From Pokkaliibacter plantistimulans (lineage in GTDB: Bacteria > Pseudomonadota > Gammaproteobacteria > Pseudomonadales > Balneatricaceae), in the NCBI RefSeq assembly GCF_046844695.1, contig NZ_CP177354.1, positions 2,170,001 through 2,234,000 on the forward strand: a DNA stretch of 64,000 nt, read 5' to 3'. The notes below the pieces were generated by a model that was not told the origin of the DNA, made no database searches, and worked only from the letters and a program-made list of their open reading frames with translations. Below, in pieces: positions 48,744 to 58,181 of this stretch. The position numbers were made by a program, and so were the translations under genes. The first letter of the stretch is position 1, and every line of letters begins with the position of its first letter.

Positions 48744-49324
48744 GCTGCCTGTCCCCTTCCACGATCAGTGATGATCAGTTGTTCGGGTGCTGGCGGCGCC
48801 GGCCATGACCAGTTTTCCACAGTGGTCTCGATGGGGATCATATCTATACAGTCAACGGGGCAGGGTTCGACACACAGATCACAACCGGTGCATTCACTGC
48901 TGATGACGGTGTGCATCTGTTTGGCTGCACCGAGGATGGCATCGACCGGGCAGGCCTGTATGCACTTGGTACAGCCTATACATTCATCTTCGCGGATGTA
49001 GGCAATGGAACGGGGCTTCTCGACACCGTGTTCGGCGTCGAGCGGCACGGCCTCAACCCCCAGCAGATCGGCCAGTGAATCAATGGTGGACTGGCCGCCG
49101 GGTGGGCACTTGTTGATGGCATCGCCACCGGCAATGGCCTCGGCATAGGGGTGGCAGCCAGGATAACCACATTGCCCACACTGGGTTTGCGGCAGCAGGG
49201 CGTCAATCTGATCGACGATGGGGTTGCCTTCGACCTTGAAACGGATGGCGGCATAGCCGAGCACGGCGCCAAAGACCAGCGCCAGCCCCAGCAGGGCAAT
49301 AATGGCGTAAACAATCAGACTCAT
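48740..49324 (-). CDS. rsxB: Rsx/Rnf complex subunit B (ferredoxin)
   Basis: 194-residue iron-sulfur subunit. One N-terminal helix (about 3-26), a four-Cys domain TQCGQCGYPGCHPYAE with a later Cys in KCPPGG, and two ferredoxin motifs CIGCTKCIQACPV and CTGCDLCVEPCPV. I chose ATG 49324 with GAGGAGCACGCC upstream; a longer frame to 49363 runs into rsxA. Confidence 0.96.
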   Translation of the reverse strand: MSLIVYAIIALLGLALVFGAVLGYAAIRFKVEGNPIVDQIDALLPQTQCGQCGYPGCHPYAEAIAGGDAINKCPPGGQSTIDSLADLLGVEAVPLDAEHGVEKPRSIAYIREDECIGCTKCIQACPVDAILGAAKQMHTVISSECTGCDLCVEPCPVDCIDMIPIETTVENWSWPAPPAPEQLIITDRGRGQAA

Positions 49325-49334
49325 GGCGTGCTCC

Positions 49335-49916
49335 TCAGATCTGTACCAGGCCGGTAAAGCCAAGGAACGCCAGTGAAATCAGGCCCGCGGTGATCATGCT
49401 GATGGCGGCACCGCGAAACGGCATGGGCACATCTGCCACGGCGATGCGCTCACGCATGGCGGCGAACAGAATCAATACCAGAGAGAAGCCCACCGCAGCA
49501 CCGAAGCCGTAGAACACCGATTCCACCAGTGAGTTCTGTTTGTTGATGTTCAGTAATGCCACACCGAGTACGGCACAGTTGGTGGTGATCAGTGGCAGGA
49601 AGATCCCCAGCACCTTGTACAGCACCGGGCTGGTTTTACGCACCACCATCTCGGTGAACTGCACCACCACGGCGATCACCAGAATAAAGGCGATGGTTTT
49701 CAAGTAGCCCAAACCCAGTGGCGCCAGAATGTAGGTGTAGGTCAGATAGCTGCACAGGGAGGACAGGGTCAGGACAAAGGTGGTGGCCAGTGACATACCC
49801 ATGGCGGTTTCCAGCTTGTTGGAAACGCCCATGAACGGGCACAGACCGAGGAACTGCACCAGTACAAAGTTGTTGACCAGGATCGTGCTGACGAGGATCA
49901 GGGCAAGATCAGACAT
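49335..49916 (-). CDS. rsxA: Rsx/Rnf complex subunit A
   Basis: 193-residue, six-helix membrane protein, first gene of the operon. VLVQFLGLCPFMGVSNKLE and TTNCAVLGVALLN hold the Cys residues expected to bind a membrane 2Fe-2S with RsxE. FYGFGAAVGFSLVLILFAAM is conserved. rsxB starts 10 nt later. Confidence 0.96.
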   Translation of the reverse strand: MSDLALILVSTILVNNFVLVQFLGLCPFMGVSNKLETAMGMSLATTFVLTLSSLCSYLTYTYILAPLGLGYLKTIAFILVIAVVVQFTEMVVRKTSPVLYKVLGIFLPLITTNCAVLGVALLNINKQNSLVESVFYGFGAAVGFSLVLILFAAMRERIAVADVPMPFRGAAISMITAGLISLAFLGFTGLVQI

Positions 49917-50379
49917 TCTTAAGCATCACTTATCCGGGGTATGCGGCTGGGAACGGATATCGCCGCAACAGGTTAATCTTCACGGTCATTCGTCATACGG
50001 TGGGAGCCTGCCTGAGTTTCCTGCCTGGTAAGCCAGCGAAGCATCGGCGATCGTATGTCGGTTTTTGGAACAGGCTATTCTAATTGTCGCGGCGCCAATT
50101 TGCTGCACGTCAGTTAGAACTAAACTCACTACGTTATAAGAAAACGTTCTGTAGACATTCGCTTATAGCGCTTATGGTTATTATTGATAAAGGCCATCTT
50201 GCCATAGCTGGCTTTGCTAGATGATGGCTTTTGCTGTTGCCTGAACGGTAAATCAACAACGGGATACCTTGGTGCTGCCTTTCATGACGCAGATACGCTG
50301 TTAGTGCGAGGGGCTCAGGCACCAGAAACGCCAAAGCGCTGACTTGCAGCGCTTTGGTATATGACAGAATGTATATCGG
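49917..50379. other. 463-bp region between metG and rsxA
   Basis: Both flanking genes read on the minus strand. It holds the metG terminator-like hairpin (50331-50357), an imperfect GCCATC/GATGGC inverted repeat (about 50190-50232) and should hold the rsx promoter, which I could not place. No gene seen. Confidence 0.5.
50331..50357 (-). terminator. Hairpin after metG
   Basis: CCAAAGCGCTG and CAGCGCTTTGG form a perfect 11-bp stem with a 5-nt loop, 22 nt after the metG stop. On the minus strand only a short T run follows (CGTTTC), so termination is likely but not certain. Confidence 0.65.
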
Positions 50380-52407
50380 TTACTTGATCCGCATCCCTGG
50401 CTGGGCGCCGGCATGGGGCTCCAGCAGCCACAGGTCTTTGCCGCCGGGGCCTGCCGCCAGCACCATGCCTTCCGACAGACCGAACTTCATCTTCCGGGGA
50501 GCCAGGTTGGCGATCATGATGGTCAGTTTGCCTTCCAGATCTTCAGGCTTGTAGGCCGACTTGATACCGGAGAAGACATTGCGGGTTTCGCCACCCAGAT
50601 CCAGAGTCAGGCGCAGCAGTTTTTCTGCGCCTTCAACGTGTTCGGCCTTGGCGATCAGGGCTACACGCAGATCCAGCTTGGCAAAGTCAGCAATGTCGAT
50701 GGTCTCGGCAATGGGTTCGTCTGCCAGTGGCCCTTTGACGGCCGGTGCAGTGGCTGCAGCCTGCTCTTCTTTGGATGCATCGATCATGGCATTGACCTTA
50801 TCCATCTCCACGCGGGTCAGCAGGGCGGTGAAGGTGCTGATACGGCTGCCCAACAGCAGCGTCTCAGCACTGGCCCAGTTCAGCTGATCCTGCAGGAAGG
50901 CTTCGGAGCGTTCGGCCAGCTGCGGCAGCACCGGTTTGAGGTAAACAATCAGCAGACGGAACAGGTTGATGCCCGCGGTGCAGACGGCCTGCACTTCCGC
51001 TTCCATACCTTCCTGCTTGGCCAGCACCCAGGGTGCCTTGTCAGCGATGTACTGGTTGGCCTTGTCAGCCAGCGCCATGATGTCGCGGATGGCACGGCCG
51101 TATTCCCGCTTCTCATAGTACTGAGCGATAGTTTCGGCTGCGGCCTGGAACTCGGCAGTCAGCTCGGGAGCGGCGTCGGTATCGGCCAGTGCGCCATCGA
51201 ACTTCTTGCTGATAAAGCCTGCACAGCGGCTGGCAATATTGACCACCTTGCCGACCAGATCACTGTTGACCCGCTGTACGAAGTCTTCCAGATTCAGGTC
51301 GAGGTCATCGACGCTGGAGGTCAGCTTGGCCGCGAAGTAATAACGCAGGTATTCAGGATCAAGGTGATCCAGATAAGTACGGGCCTTGATAAAGGTGCCG
51401 CGTGACTTGGACATCTTCTTGCCGTTAACGGTCAGGAAGCCGTGAGCATTGACTGCTGTAGGGGTACGGAAGTCAGCCGCATGCAGCATGGATGGCCAGA
51501 ACAGCGAATGGAAACTGATGATGTCCTTACCGATGAAGTGATACAGCTCGGCGTTGGAGTCCTTGTTCCAGAACTCGTCGAAGTCGACACCTTCACGGTT
51601 GCAGTAGTCCTGGAAACTGGCCATGTAACCGATAGGTGCATCCAGCCAGACGTAGAAGAATTTGTCTTTCTCGCCGGGGATTTCAAAACCGAAGTAGGGT
51701 GCATCACGGCTGATGTCCCACTCCTGCAGGCCGCTTTCCAGCCATTCCGCCAGTTTATTGGCCACTTCGTTCTGCAGAGTGCCGCTACGCGTCCATTCCT
51801 TCAGGAAGGCGTCAAACTCAGGCAGCTTGAAGAAGAAGTGTGTGGACTCCTTGTTCACCGGTGTGGCGCCAGAGATGGCTGAGCGTGGGTTGATCAGTTC
51901 TGCCGGGGTGTAGGTCGCGCCGCAGGCTTCGCAGTTGTCACCGTACTGATCGTCAGCTTTGCAGCGTGGGCAGGTGCCTTTGATAAAGCGATCGGCGAGG
52001 AACAGGTTCTTCACCGGGTCATAAGCCTGAACGATAGTGCGTTCAGCGATATGGCCCTTGGCCTTCAGGCGATTGTAGATCAGCTCTGAGTAGTGCTTGT
52101 TCTCGGGCGAATGAGTTGAGTAGTAATTGTCGAAGCGCACCAGAAAGTCAGCGGTGTCCTGGCGATGCTCGGCATTCACCTCGTCAATCAGGGCTTCCGG
52201 CGTGATCCCCATCTGTTCAGCCTTGAGCATGATGGCGGTGCCATGTGCATCATCCGCACAGACGTAGGTGCAGTTATGACCACGGAGTTTCTGGAAGCGA
52301 ACCCAGATGTCAGTTTGGATCTGTTCCAACAGGTGGCCCAGATGCAGGGAACCATTGGCGTAGGGCAGCGCACTGGTGACAAGAATCTTGCGAGTAGCGT
52401 CAGACAT
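50380..52407 (-). CDS. metG: Methionyl-tRNA synthetase
   Basis: Class I synthetase with ALPYANGSLHLGHLLE (HIGH region) and KMSKSRGTFI. A zinc knuckle is seen as CPRCKADDQYGDNCEACG. The C-terminal EMAP-type tRNA-binding domain (about 575-675; DFAKLDLRVALI) makes it the long, dimeric form. I chose ATG 52407 (675 residues, MSDATRKILVTSAL); ATG 52428 would add seven residues. It diverges from the HDOD gene. Confidence 0.97.
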   Translation of the reverse strand: MSDATRKILVTSALPYANGSLHLGHLLEQIQTDIWVRFQKLRGHNCTYVCADDAHGTAIMLKAEQMGITPEALIDEVNAEHRQDTADFLVRFDNYYSTHSPENKHYSELIYNRLKAKGHIAERTIVQAYDPVKNLFLADRFIKGTCPRCKADDQYGDNCEACGATYTPAELINPRSAISGATPVNKESTHFFFKLPEFDAFLKEWTRSGTLQNEVANKLAEWLESGLQEWDISRDAPYFGFEIPGEKDKFFYVWLDAPIGYMASFQDYCNREGVDFDEFWNKDSNAELYHFIGKDIISFHSLFWPSMLHAADFRTPTAVNAHGFLTVNGKKMSKSRGTFIKARTYLDHLDPEYLRYYFAAKLTSSVDDLDLNLEDFVQRVNSDLVGKVVNIASRCAGFISKKFDGALADTDAAPELTAEFQAAAETIAQYYEKREYGRAIRDIMALADKANQYIADKAPWVLAKQEGMEAEVQAVCTAGINLFRLLIVYLKPVLPQLAERSEAFLQDQLNWASAETLLLGSRISTFTALLTRVEMDKVNAMIDASKEEQAAATAPAVKGPLADEPIAETIDIADFAKLDLRVALIAKAEHVEGAEKLLRLTLDLGGETRNVFSGIKSAYKPEDLEGKLTIMIANLAPRKMKFGLSEGMVLAAGPGGKDLWLLEPHAGAQPGMRIK

Positions 52408-52660
52408 AATCTTTGGATGGCTCGGCATGTGTCAGGAACGAACAGCAGGGAAGGGCAAATCACGTTCTATACTGCTATGAATTAAAGCGCACGTGTCTTT
52501 ATGGAAACCCTTCCCGAAAAGTGCACTTACTATAACGACAGCAGCACGACCTTGCATCTGTTTTGCCCGAAGCGGTGCTCCGGCAAGGGGTTTGAGGTTG
52601 CAGGCGGTGGCGCCATGGTTAGCAGATAGATAACGCAGGCAGTATGGAAGTCAGATAGCT

Positions 52661-53908
52661 ATGTACTCTGAAATGACAGCAAGTCGGGGGCTGCAGCCGT
52701 CGAAGAAAAAGCGTGTCCTGTTGGTGGATGATGATCCGCTGATCCTCAGCAGTCTGCGTCGGGCGCTGCGCAAGAAGCAGGAGTCCTGGGAAATCAGCTT
52801 TGTCCAGAGTGGCCCGGTGGCGCTGGCGTTGATGAAGCGCGAGGAACCCTTTGATGTGATTGTTACCGATATGCGGATGCCGGTAATGGATGGTGTGGGG
52901 TTGTTACGCCGGGTGGTCGAACGCTTCCCCGGCGTCGCCCGTATTGTACTGACCGGTTATGCCGAAAGTGATGATATTGCCATCGCTGCCGAGCTGGCGC
53001 ACCAGTGTCTGGCCAAGCCCTGTGATATTGACACCCTGGTGGAGGCCATCAATCAGGCCTGCCAGGTACAGGAGATGATGAGCAATCCGTGTCTGCGCGA
53101 AGTCATGGGCGGCATCGGTAATTTGCCTGCGGTGCCCTCCATCTGCCAGAAACTGCAGGCCATGCTGCAGGATGCCGATGTGACGGTACGTGATGTGGCC
53201 AGTTTGATCGAGTCTGATATGGGGATCTCCAGCCGCCTGCTGCGGATCGTCAACTCCGGGTTCACCGGTCAGACGCGCACCATCGACACTGTTCACGATG
53301 CGGTGGTACGGCTGGGCATGCAGCATGTCAATGACTGGGTGCTGGTCTGTCACATGATGCATGAGCTGGAACAGCATCACTGGCAGCGTTATTCCTTCGA
53401 GAATCTGCGCCGACGCTCGGTGGCGGTGGGTAAGTTTGCCCGCCATATGGCACTGCAGATTGGCCTGCCGAAGGCCGTGGCTGATCAGATTATGATGGGC
53501 GGGCTGTTGCATGATCTGGGTATGTTCCTGCTGGCGGCACGTATGCCTGAGGCCTATGCCGAAGCCTTTATCCTGTGTGAACGCCAGGGCATGAGCCTGC
53601 ATGATGCCGAGCAACAGGTGCTGGGAGTCAGCCACGGTGAAGTCGGCGCTTACCTGCTTGGTTTGTGGCGCTTCCCGGCTGCCATTGTTGAGATGGTGCT
53701 GCGCCACCATTGCGATAAGGGTTATGACAGCTGTTCTATCGATGTGGTTCTGGTCAGTATCGCCGATGCGTTGCTGCCGCCCCTGTTGCACGATGTGAAC
53801 TATGCACTGTCCGCCCGGCTGAATGAGCAGGATCTGGCCGCTGCGGGTTTACTCGAACACTTCAAAACCTGGCAGGAGCAGGCTGCCGAGTTTGTTGATG
53901 GCTGGTAA
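52661..53908 (+). CDS. Response regulator with HDOD output domain
   Basis: 415 residues. Receiver domain at about 17-135: acidic residues in LLVDDDPL, phospho-Asp in VIVTDMRMPVMDG, switch residue in IVLTGY and Lys in CLAKPC. HDOD domain at about 150-350: NLPAVPSICQKLQAMLQD, a family opening, then an HD-like GGLLHDLGM and HGEVGAYLL. Such proteins act in c-di-GMP or stress signalling without enzymatic output. No kinase is adjacent. A second possible ATG is four codons in. Confidence 0.88.
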   Translation: MYSEMTASRGLQPSKKKRVLLVDDDPLILSSLRRALRKKQESWEISFVQSGPVALALMKREEPFDVIVTDMRMPVMDGVGLLRRVVERFPGVARIVLTGYAESDDIAIAAELAHQCLAKPCDIDTLVEAINQACQVQEMMSNPCLREVMGGIGNLPAVPSICQKLQAMLQDADVTVRDVASLIESDMGISSRLLRIVNSGFTGQTRTIDTVHDAVVRLGMQHVNDWVLVCHMMHELEQHHWQRYSFENLRRRSVAVGKFARHMALQIGLPKAVADQIMMGGLLHDLGMFLLAARMPEAYAEAFILCERQGMSLHDAEQQVLGVSHGEVGAYLLGLWRFPAAIVEMVLRHHCDKGYDSCSIDVVLVSIADALLPPLLHDVNYALSARLNEQDLAAAGLLEHFKTWQEQAAEFVDGW

Positions 53909-53968
53909 ACAGGTCGTGTTGAGCCATTGCCAGAGCGCTGTCCGCTAACCCCAGTGTGGCGATAAGTG

Positions 53969-53977
53969 TGCTAGAAT
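53969..53977 (+). promoter_or_regulatory. Extended -10 promoter before trmA
   Basis: TGCTAGAAT is an extended -10 followed by a GC-rich stretch, 72 nt before the trmA start. No good -35 is seen. Confidence 0.4.
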
Positions 53978-54048
53978 GCCGCCCCTTTTCATCACTGCCT
54001 GATGAAGGCCGGTTTTCCACTACAGCTTGCGTATGTTGAGGTTCGCCC

Positions 54049-55203
54049 TTGTCTCACTCTGATCTGCCCCTATCCGAACAGGCATCGTCTGCTCAGGCTC
54101 CGTCTGCACGAAGCGGCTTTACCCAGCCTGAGCGTTATGAGGCGCTGCTGACAGAAAAAGCGGCTGAGCTGGAAGCCCAGTTCGCCGAGTTCTCGCCACC
54201 TGCTCTGGAAGTATTTGCCTCGGAGAAGGAGTTCTTCCGCATGCGTGCCGAGTTTCGGGTATGGCATGAGGAAGATGATTTTTACTACGTGATGTTTGAG
54301 CCGGGCGATAAGTTTACCCGTCACCGTGTGGATCAGTTCCCGGTAGCAGGGCGCCTGATCAACGAGCTGATGCCACGTTTGCTGGCTGCGGTTAAACAGC
54401 ACGATGTGCTGCGGCGCAAACTGTTTCAGGTGGACTTCCTGACCACGCAGTCCGGGCAGGCGCTGATTTCCCTGCTCTATCACAAGGCACTGGATGACAG
54501 CTGGCTTGAGCCTGCCCGCTGGCTCAAGCAGGAGCTCGGCGTTGAGCTGGTAGGGCGCAGCCGCAAGGTCAAACATAAGGTGGATCAGGACTGGGTGGTG
54601 GAAACCATGACCGTGGCGGGCAGGACCCTGCACTATAAACAGGTCGAAAACAGCTTCACCCAGCCTAATGCCGGTGTGGCAGAGAAAATGCTGAACTGGG
54701 CGGTAGATGCCAGCCGGGGGCTGAGCGGCGATCTGCTGGAGCTTTACTGCGGCAATGGCAACTTCAGTCTGGCTCTGGCCGACAGTTTTGACCGGGTGGT
54801 CGGTACCGAAATCGCCAAGAGTTCAGTACAGGCAGCACAGTACAATATCGAGCGCAATGGCATCAGCAATGTGCGTATTGCCCGTATGGCCAGTGAAGAC
54901 TTCAGTGCGGCGATGCTGGGGCAGGGAGGCGGCCGCCGCTTCCAGGAGCTCAATCTGGCGGAGTATAACTTCACCACCGTGCTGGTGGATCCTCCCCGTG
55001 CCGGGCTGGATGACGACACGGTGGAGCTGGTGCGTCGCTACGACCACATTCTCTATATTTCCTGTAACCCCGATACCCTGCATGCCAATCTGACGGCACT
55101 GGCAGACAGCCACTGCATTGAGCGTTTTGCCCTGTTTGATCAGTTCCCTTACACCCATCACAAAGAGTGTGGTGTGTTGCTGAGTCGGCGCCAGTCACGG
55201 TAG
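54049..55203 (+). CDS. trmA: tRNA (uracil-5-)-methyltransferase
   Basis: Makes m5U54 (ribothymidine) in the T-loop of tRNAs. The C-terminal SAM domain has LLELYCGNGNFSLAL and the catalytic Cys in HILYISCNPDTL; FTQPNAG is the shared RumA/TrmA motif. There is no TRAM domain and no FeS Cys set, as expected for TrmA. Start is TTG 54049 with TGAGG 8 nt upstream; no in-frame ATG exists before residue 65, so the rare start is needed. 384 residues, versus 366 in E. coli because of a longer N-terminus. Confidence 0.94.
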   Translation: MSHSDLPLSEQASSAQAPSARSGFTQPERYEALLTEKAAELEAQFAEFSPPALEVFASEKEFFRMRAEFRVWHEEDDFYYVMFEPGDKFTRHRVDQFPVAGRLINELMPRLLAAVKQHDVLRRKLFQVDFLTTQSGQALISLLYHKALDDSWLEPARWLKQELGVELVGRSRKVKHKVDQDWVVETMTVAGRTLHYKQVENSFTQPNAGVAEKMLNWAVDASRGLSGDLLELYCGNGNFSLALADSFDRVVGTEIAKSSVQAAQYNIERNGISNVRIARMASEDFSAAMLGQGGGRRFQELNLAEYNFTTVLVDPPRAGLDDDTVELVRRYDHILYISCNPDTLHANLTALADSHCIERFALFDQFPYTHHKECGVLLSRRQSR

Positions 55204-55309
55204 AGTTTGCCCCACTGAAATGCTCGGGTAATACGGCATCCGGTGCAGAGGTTTTTCATCCTTGGCCCGAGTGATGGCCGACCCGGGTGGAGCGAGCCCC
55301 GGAGGGACG

Positions 55310-56473
55310 ATGGCAAACTGGTTGTCTAACCCTTTCAAACGCAGGAACAGAACTATGTCTTCACCGCAGGACTCTTCAACCCAGCAGGCGTCAACTCAGC
55401 AGGCTGCGTTGGTGGCGATATTGGAAGCGCTGGTGGATCCGCTGTTGCAGCGCCCCTGGCAGGAACTGGCAGCGGTGGAGTCGGTCAGCATCGTGGCAGG
55501 CCAGTGTCAGGTGGTGATTGGGCTGCCATACCCCTGGTTGAGTGTGGAGGCGGACTTGCGCCGCAGGGTGGAAGCTGCCGTGGCTCCGCATCTGCAGGGC
55601 GCGACCCTGACGCTGGAGCTGGTCAGCCGTATCCCTGAAACCACTGCGCGAGCCAATGTGGCCGCGTTGCAGGGGGTGAAGAACGTTATTGCGGTGGCCT
55701 CAGGCAAAGGCGGTGTCGGTAAGTCCACCACCACCGTCAATCTGGCCCTGGCCATGGCGCAACTCGGTGCCCGAGTCGGCATTCTGGATGCGGACATCTA
55801 TGGTCCCAGTCAGGGCATGATGCTGGGTGTGCCCAGCGGCACCCGGCCTCAGCAGATCAATGACAACACTATGGCCCCTATCGATGTGCACGGTGTGCAG
55901 GCCATGTCCATGAGCTTCCTGATTGATGAGCGTCAGCCCATGGTCTGGCGTGGCCCAATGGCCAGTGGTGCCCTGCAGCAGCTGATGACGCAGACGCAGT
56001 GGCAGGATCTCGACTATCTGTTTGTCGACATGCCCCCCGGCACCGGTGACATCCAGCTGACACTGGCACAGAAGATGCCGGTAGCTGGCGCGGTGGTGGT
56101 AACGACGCCGCAGGATATCGCTCTGTTGGATGCACAGAAAGGCATTGAGATGTTCCGCAAGGTGGAGATTCCGGTGCTGGGTGTGGTGGAAAACATGAGC
56201 CTGCATCGCTGCACGCAGTGCGGCCATGAGGAGCATATCTTCGGTGAAGGTGGTGGCGAGCGGATTGCCACGGAGTACCAGACCCAGCTGCTCGGCAGTC
56301 TGCCTCTGACACTCAAGATTCGCCAGCAGGCTGACAGTGGCCAGCCGACAGTCATTACCGATCCTGACAGCAGTGAAGCCGGGCATTATCGGGCGATTGC
56401 CCTGAAAGTGGCGCTGGCTCTGATTGGTCAGGCTACACCGGCCATGCCCGTGTTCAGCGTCAGTGATGACTGA
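55310..56473 (+). CDS. mrp: Mrp/ApbC iron-sulfur carrier ATPase
   Basis: Nbp35/Mrp P-loop protein that binds and transfers Fe-S clusters. An N-terminal MIP18-like domain (about 30-110) precedes the deviant Walker A GKGGVGKST (about 137-145), DADIYGPSQG, DMPPGTGDIQL and the cluster-binding CTQC pair. I chose ATG 55310 because GGAGGG precedes it; TTG 55262 would add 16 residues. dcd follows. In many relatives mrp is divergent from metG; here two genes separate them. Confidence 0.94.
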   Translation: MANWLSNPFKRRNRTMSSPQDSSTQQASTQQAALVAILEALVDPLLQRPWQELAAVESVSIVAGQCQVVIGLPYPWLSVEADLRRRVEAAVAPHLQGATLTLELVSRIPETTARANVAALQGVKNVIAVASGKGGVGKSTTTVNLALAMAQLGARVGILDADIYGPSQGMMLGVPSGTRPQQINDNTMAPIDVHGVQAMSMSFLIDERQPMVWRGPMASGALQQLMTQTQWQDLDYLFVDMPPGTGDIQLTLAQKMPVAGAVVVTTPQDIALLDAQKGIEMFRKVEIPVLGVVENMSLHRCTQCGHEEHIFGEGGGERIATEYQTQLLGSLPLTLKIRQQADSGQPTVITDPDSSEAGHYRAIALKVALALIGQATPAMPVFSVSDD

Positions 56474-56578
56474 TCCTGTCGCTGGTCAGGATTGAGCTGA
56501 CCTTACTTTGCCTGCAGGCAGCGTGTCTGCAGGCATTCAGAATGATTGCAATGGAGCCCATGGCTCAAGACGGACAAT

Positions 56579-57145
56579 ATGGCTATCAAATCAGACAAGT
56601 GGATTCGCCGTATGGCTGAATCGCATCAGATGATCTCTCCCTTCGAATATGGCCAGGTGCGCCATACCGATGGCGGTAAGGTGATCTCCTATGGCACTTC
56701 CAGCTACGGCTACGATGTGCGCTGTGCCAATGAATTCAAGATTTTTACCAACATCAACTCATCCATCGTTGACCCCAAGAACTTCGATGACAAGAGCTTT
56801 GTCGATGTGGTGTCGGATGTGTGCATTATCCCGCCGAACTCCTTTGCTCTGGCGCGTACGGTGGAGTACTTCCGCATTCCCCGCAGTATCCTGACCGTGT
56901 GTCTGGGGAAAAGCACCTATGCCCGCTGCGGCATTATCGTCAACGTCACTCCTCTGGAGCCTGAGTGGGAAGGGCACGTGACGCTGGAGTTCTCCAACAC
57001 CACGCCGCTGCCTGCCAAGATTTACGCCAATGAAGGCGTGGCACAGATGCTGTTCTTTGAATCCGATGAAGTCTGCGACGTCAGTTATTCTGACCGTAAT
57101 GGTAAATATCAGGGGCAGACGGGCGTCGTCGTTCCTCGCACCTGA
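56579..57145 (+). CDS. dcd: dCTP deaminase
   Basis: Converts dCTP to dUTP for dTMP synthesis. 188 residues from ATG 56579 (MAIKSDKWIRRMA, the family start). Typical motifs are SSYGYDVRC, the catalytic region LGKSTYARCGIIVNVTPLEPEWEGH and EGVAQMLFFES. Longer frames to 56546 lack a family match. It supplies the pyrimidine branch that nrdAB feeds. Confidence 0.96.
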   Translation: MAIKSDKWIRRMAESHQMISPFEYGQVRHTDGGKVISYGTSSYGYDVRCANEFKIFTNINSSIVDPKNFDDKSFVDVVSDVCIIPPNSFALARTVEYFRIPRSILTVCLGKSTYARCGIIVNVTPLEPEWEGHVTLEFSNTTPLPAKIYANEGVAQMLFFESDEVCDVSYSDRNGKYQGQTGVVVPRT

Positions 57146-57160
57146 TCTCTGCTTGCCACC

Positions 57161-57191
57161 TGCTACCTTCGGCGTTGTGCCGGGGGTAGCA
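57161..57191 (+). terminator. Strong hairpin after dcd
   Basis: TGCTACCTTCGGC and GCCGGGGGTAGCA form a 13-bp stem (two G-T pairs) with a 5-nt loop, 15 nt after the dcd stop. No T run follows, so it may be a Rho-dependent or RNA-protecting end. Confidence 0.6.
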
Positions 57192-57318
57192 AGCTGTATC
57201 TGCCTTGCTCTCTCCCTGACGCTCCCACCGATTCCATTGATTCCACGCTTGCTGCTGACCTGTGTCAGCCTGTCGAACACTACACACCGTGCCTCGTTAC
57301 TGTGAACGGCTTGTCTCA

Positions 57319-57612
57319 TTACTGAGATTGCGCCGGCAGCGGTTCCTTGCTGTATTGCAGCTGGAACGCATCGGCGTTGAGCAGCAGGTTGTCCCAGAAA
57401 GTAAAGCGCTGGGTCACACACTGGCGCAGTTGAGCGGTGATGTCATCATCCCTGACGCCTTGCGCTGCCAGTTTGCCGGGCTCGATCTGCTGCTGGCAGC
57501 TGGGGATGTACACTGACGCTACCTGCCTGGCGCGATAAATACCGGCAAACTCCCAGATGGCAAACACCACGGCAGCTACGCCAACGGCCTGAATCAGCCT
57601 GTTAATGATCAT
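57319..57612 (-). CDS. Small single-helix membrane protein, unknown
   Basis: 97 residues from ATG 57612 with GAGGAAGCAGGA upstream. One membrane helix (about 7-24) then a hydrophilic domain with two Cys (PSCQQQIEPG, LRQCVTQRF) that could form a periplasmic disulfide. No family recognised. It converges with dcd. Confidence 0.55.
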   Translation of the reverse strand: MIINRLIQAVGVAAVVFAIWEFAGIYRARQVASVYIPSCQQQIEPGKLAAQGVRDDDITAQLRQCVTQRFTFWDNLLLNADAFQLQYSKEPLPAQSQ

Positions 57613-58181
57613 TCCTGCTTCCTCTGTGTACGGCTGCGACACACCTTAAAATCTTGCCGATGGCCAGGCAATCCCTGTTTCCCGCCCGGTAGAAGAGTGC
57701 TGATCAGGATCAAGTGCAGGGATATGCAGGAGCAGGGCATGGACGCGAGCAGAAGATGACACCCTGATGAACTAACCATGGCAGATATTCATATCTATAA
57801 AAATGAGTTATCTCTGTTCGGGTAGTGTCCTGTCGTGCTGCCGGGTGCTGCTGATATGAATGACATACCGACGATTCATTGCTGTTTTCGTCATTGTGCA
57901 GGTCAGAGCACGGGTATGTGTGGCTATTGCAGTGAGGCGGGTCTGCAGGGGGCACTGGCCGTCAGAGACAAGGTGGTGCCCGATGCTGGTGCAGGGGTGA
58001 GAAAGAGGTGAGAAATACCGTCATTTGCTGGCGCAGATAGACCAGTATGTGACCCGGTCTAATAAGAAAAGGTGATAGCTATAAATAATGTTCAGATGTC
58101 ACCGCCGTAGCACTTTGTAATATCGGACAGAACCAGCTGGCGCACCTCTCCATAATCCTTGGAAATAAAGAGGACCTAACC
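57613..58181. other. Gene-poor region before the MHS transporter
   Basis: 570 bp upstream of both the small membrane protein and the MHS transporter. The only frame of note is a 51-residue Cys-rich plus-strand ORF (57856-58011) without a ribosome-binding site. No RNA gene recognised. Confidence 0.45.

Noticed and set aside
50413..51405. A 330-codon open frame antisense to metG
   Set aside because: Shadow of metG; its amino acid composition is low in typical protein features and it has no neighbours in its direction.
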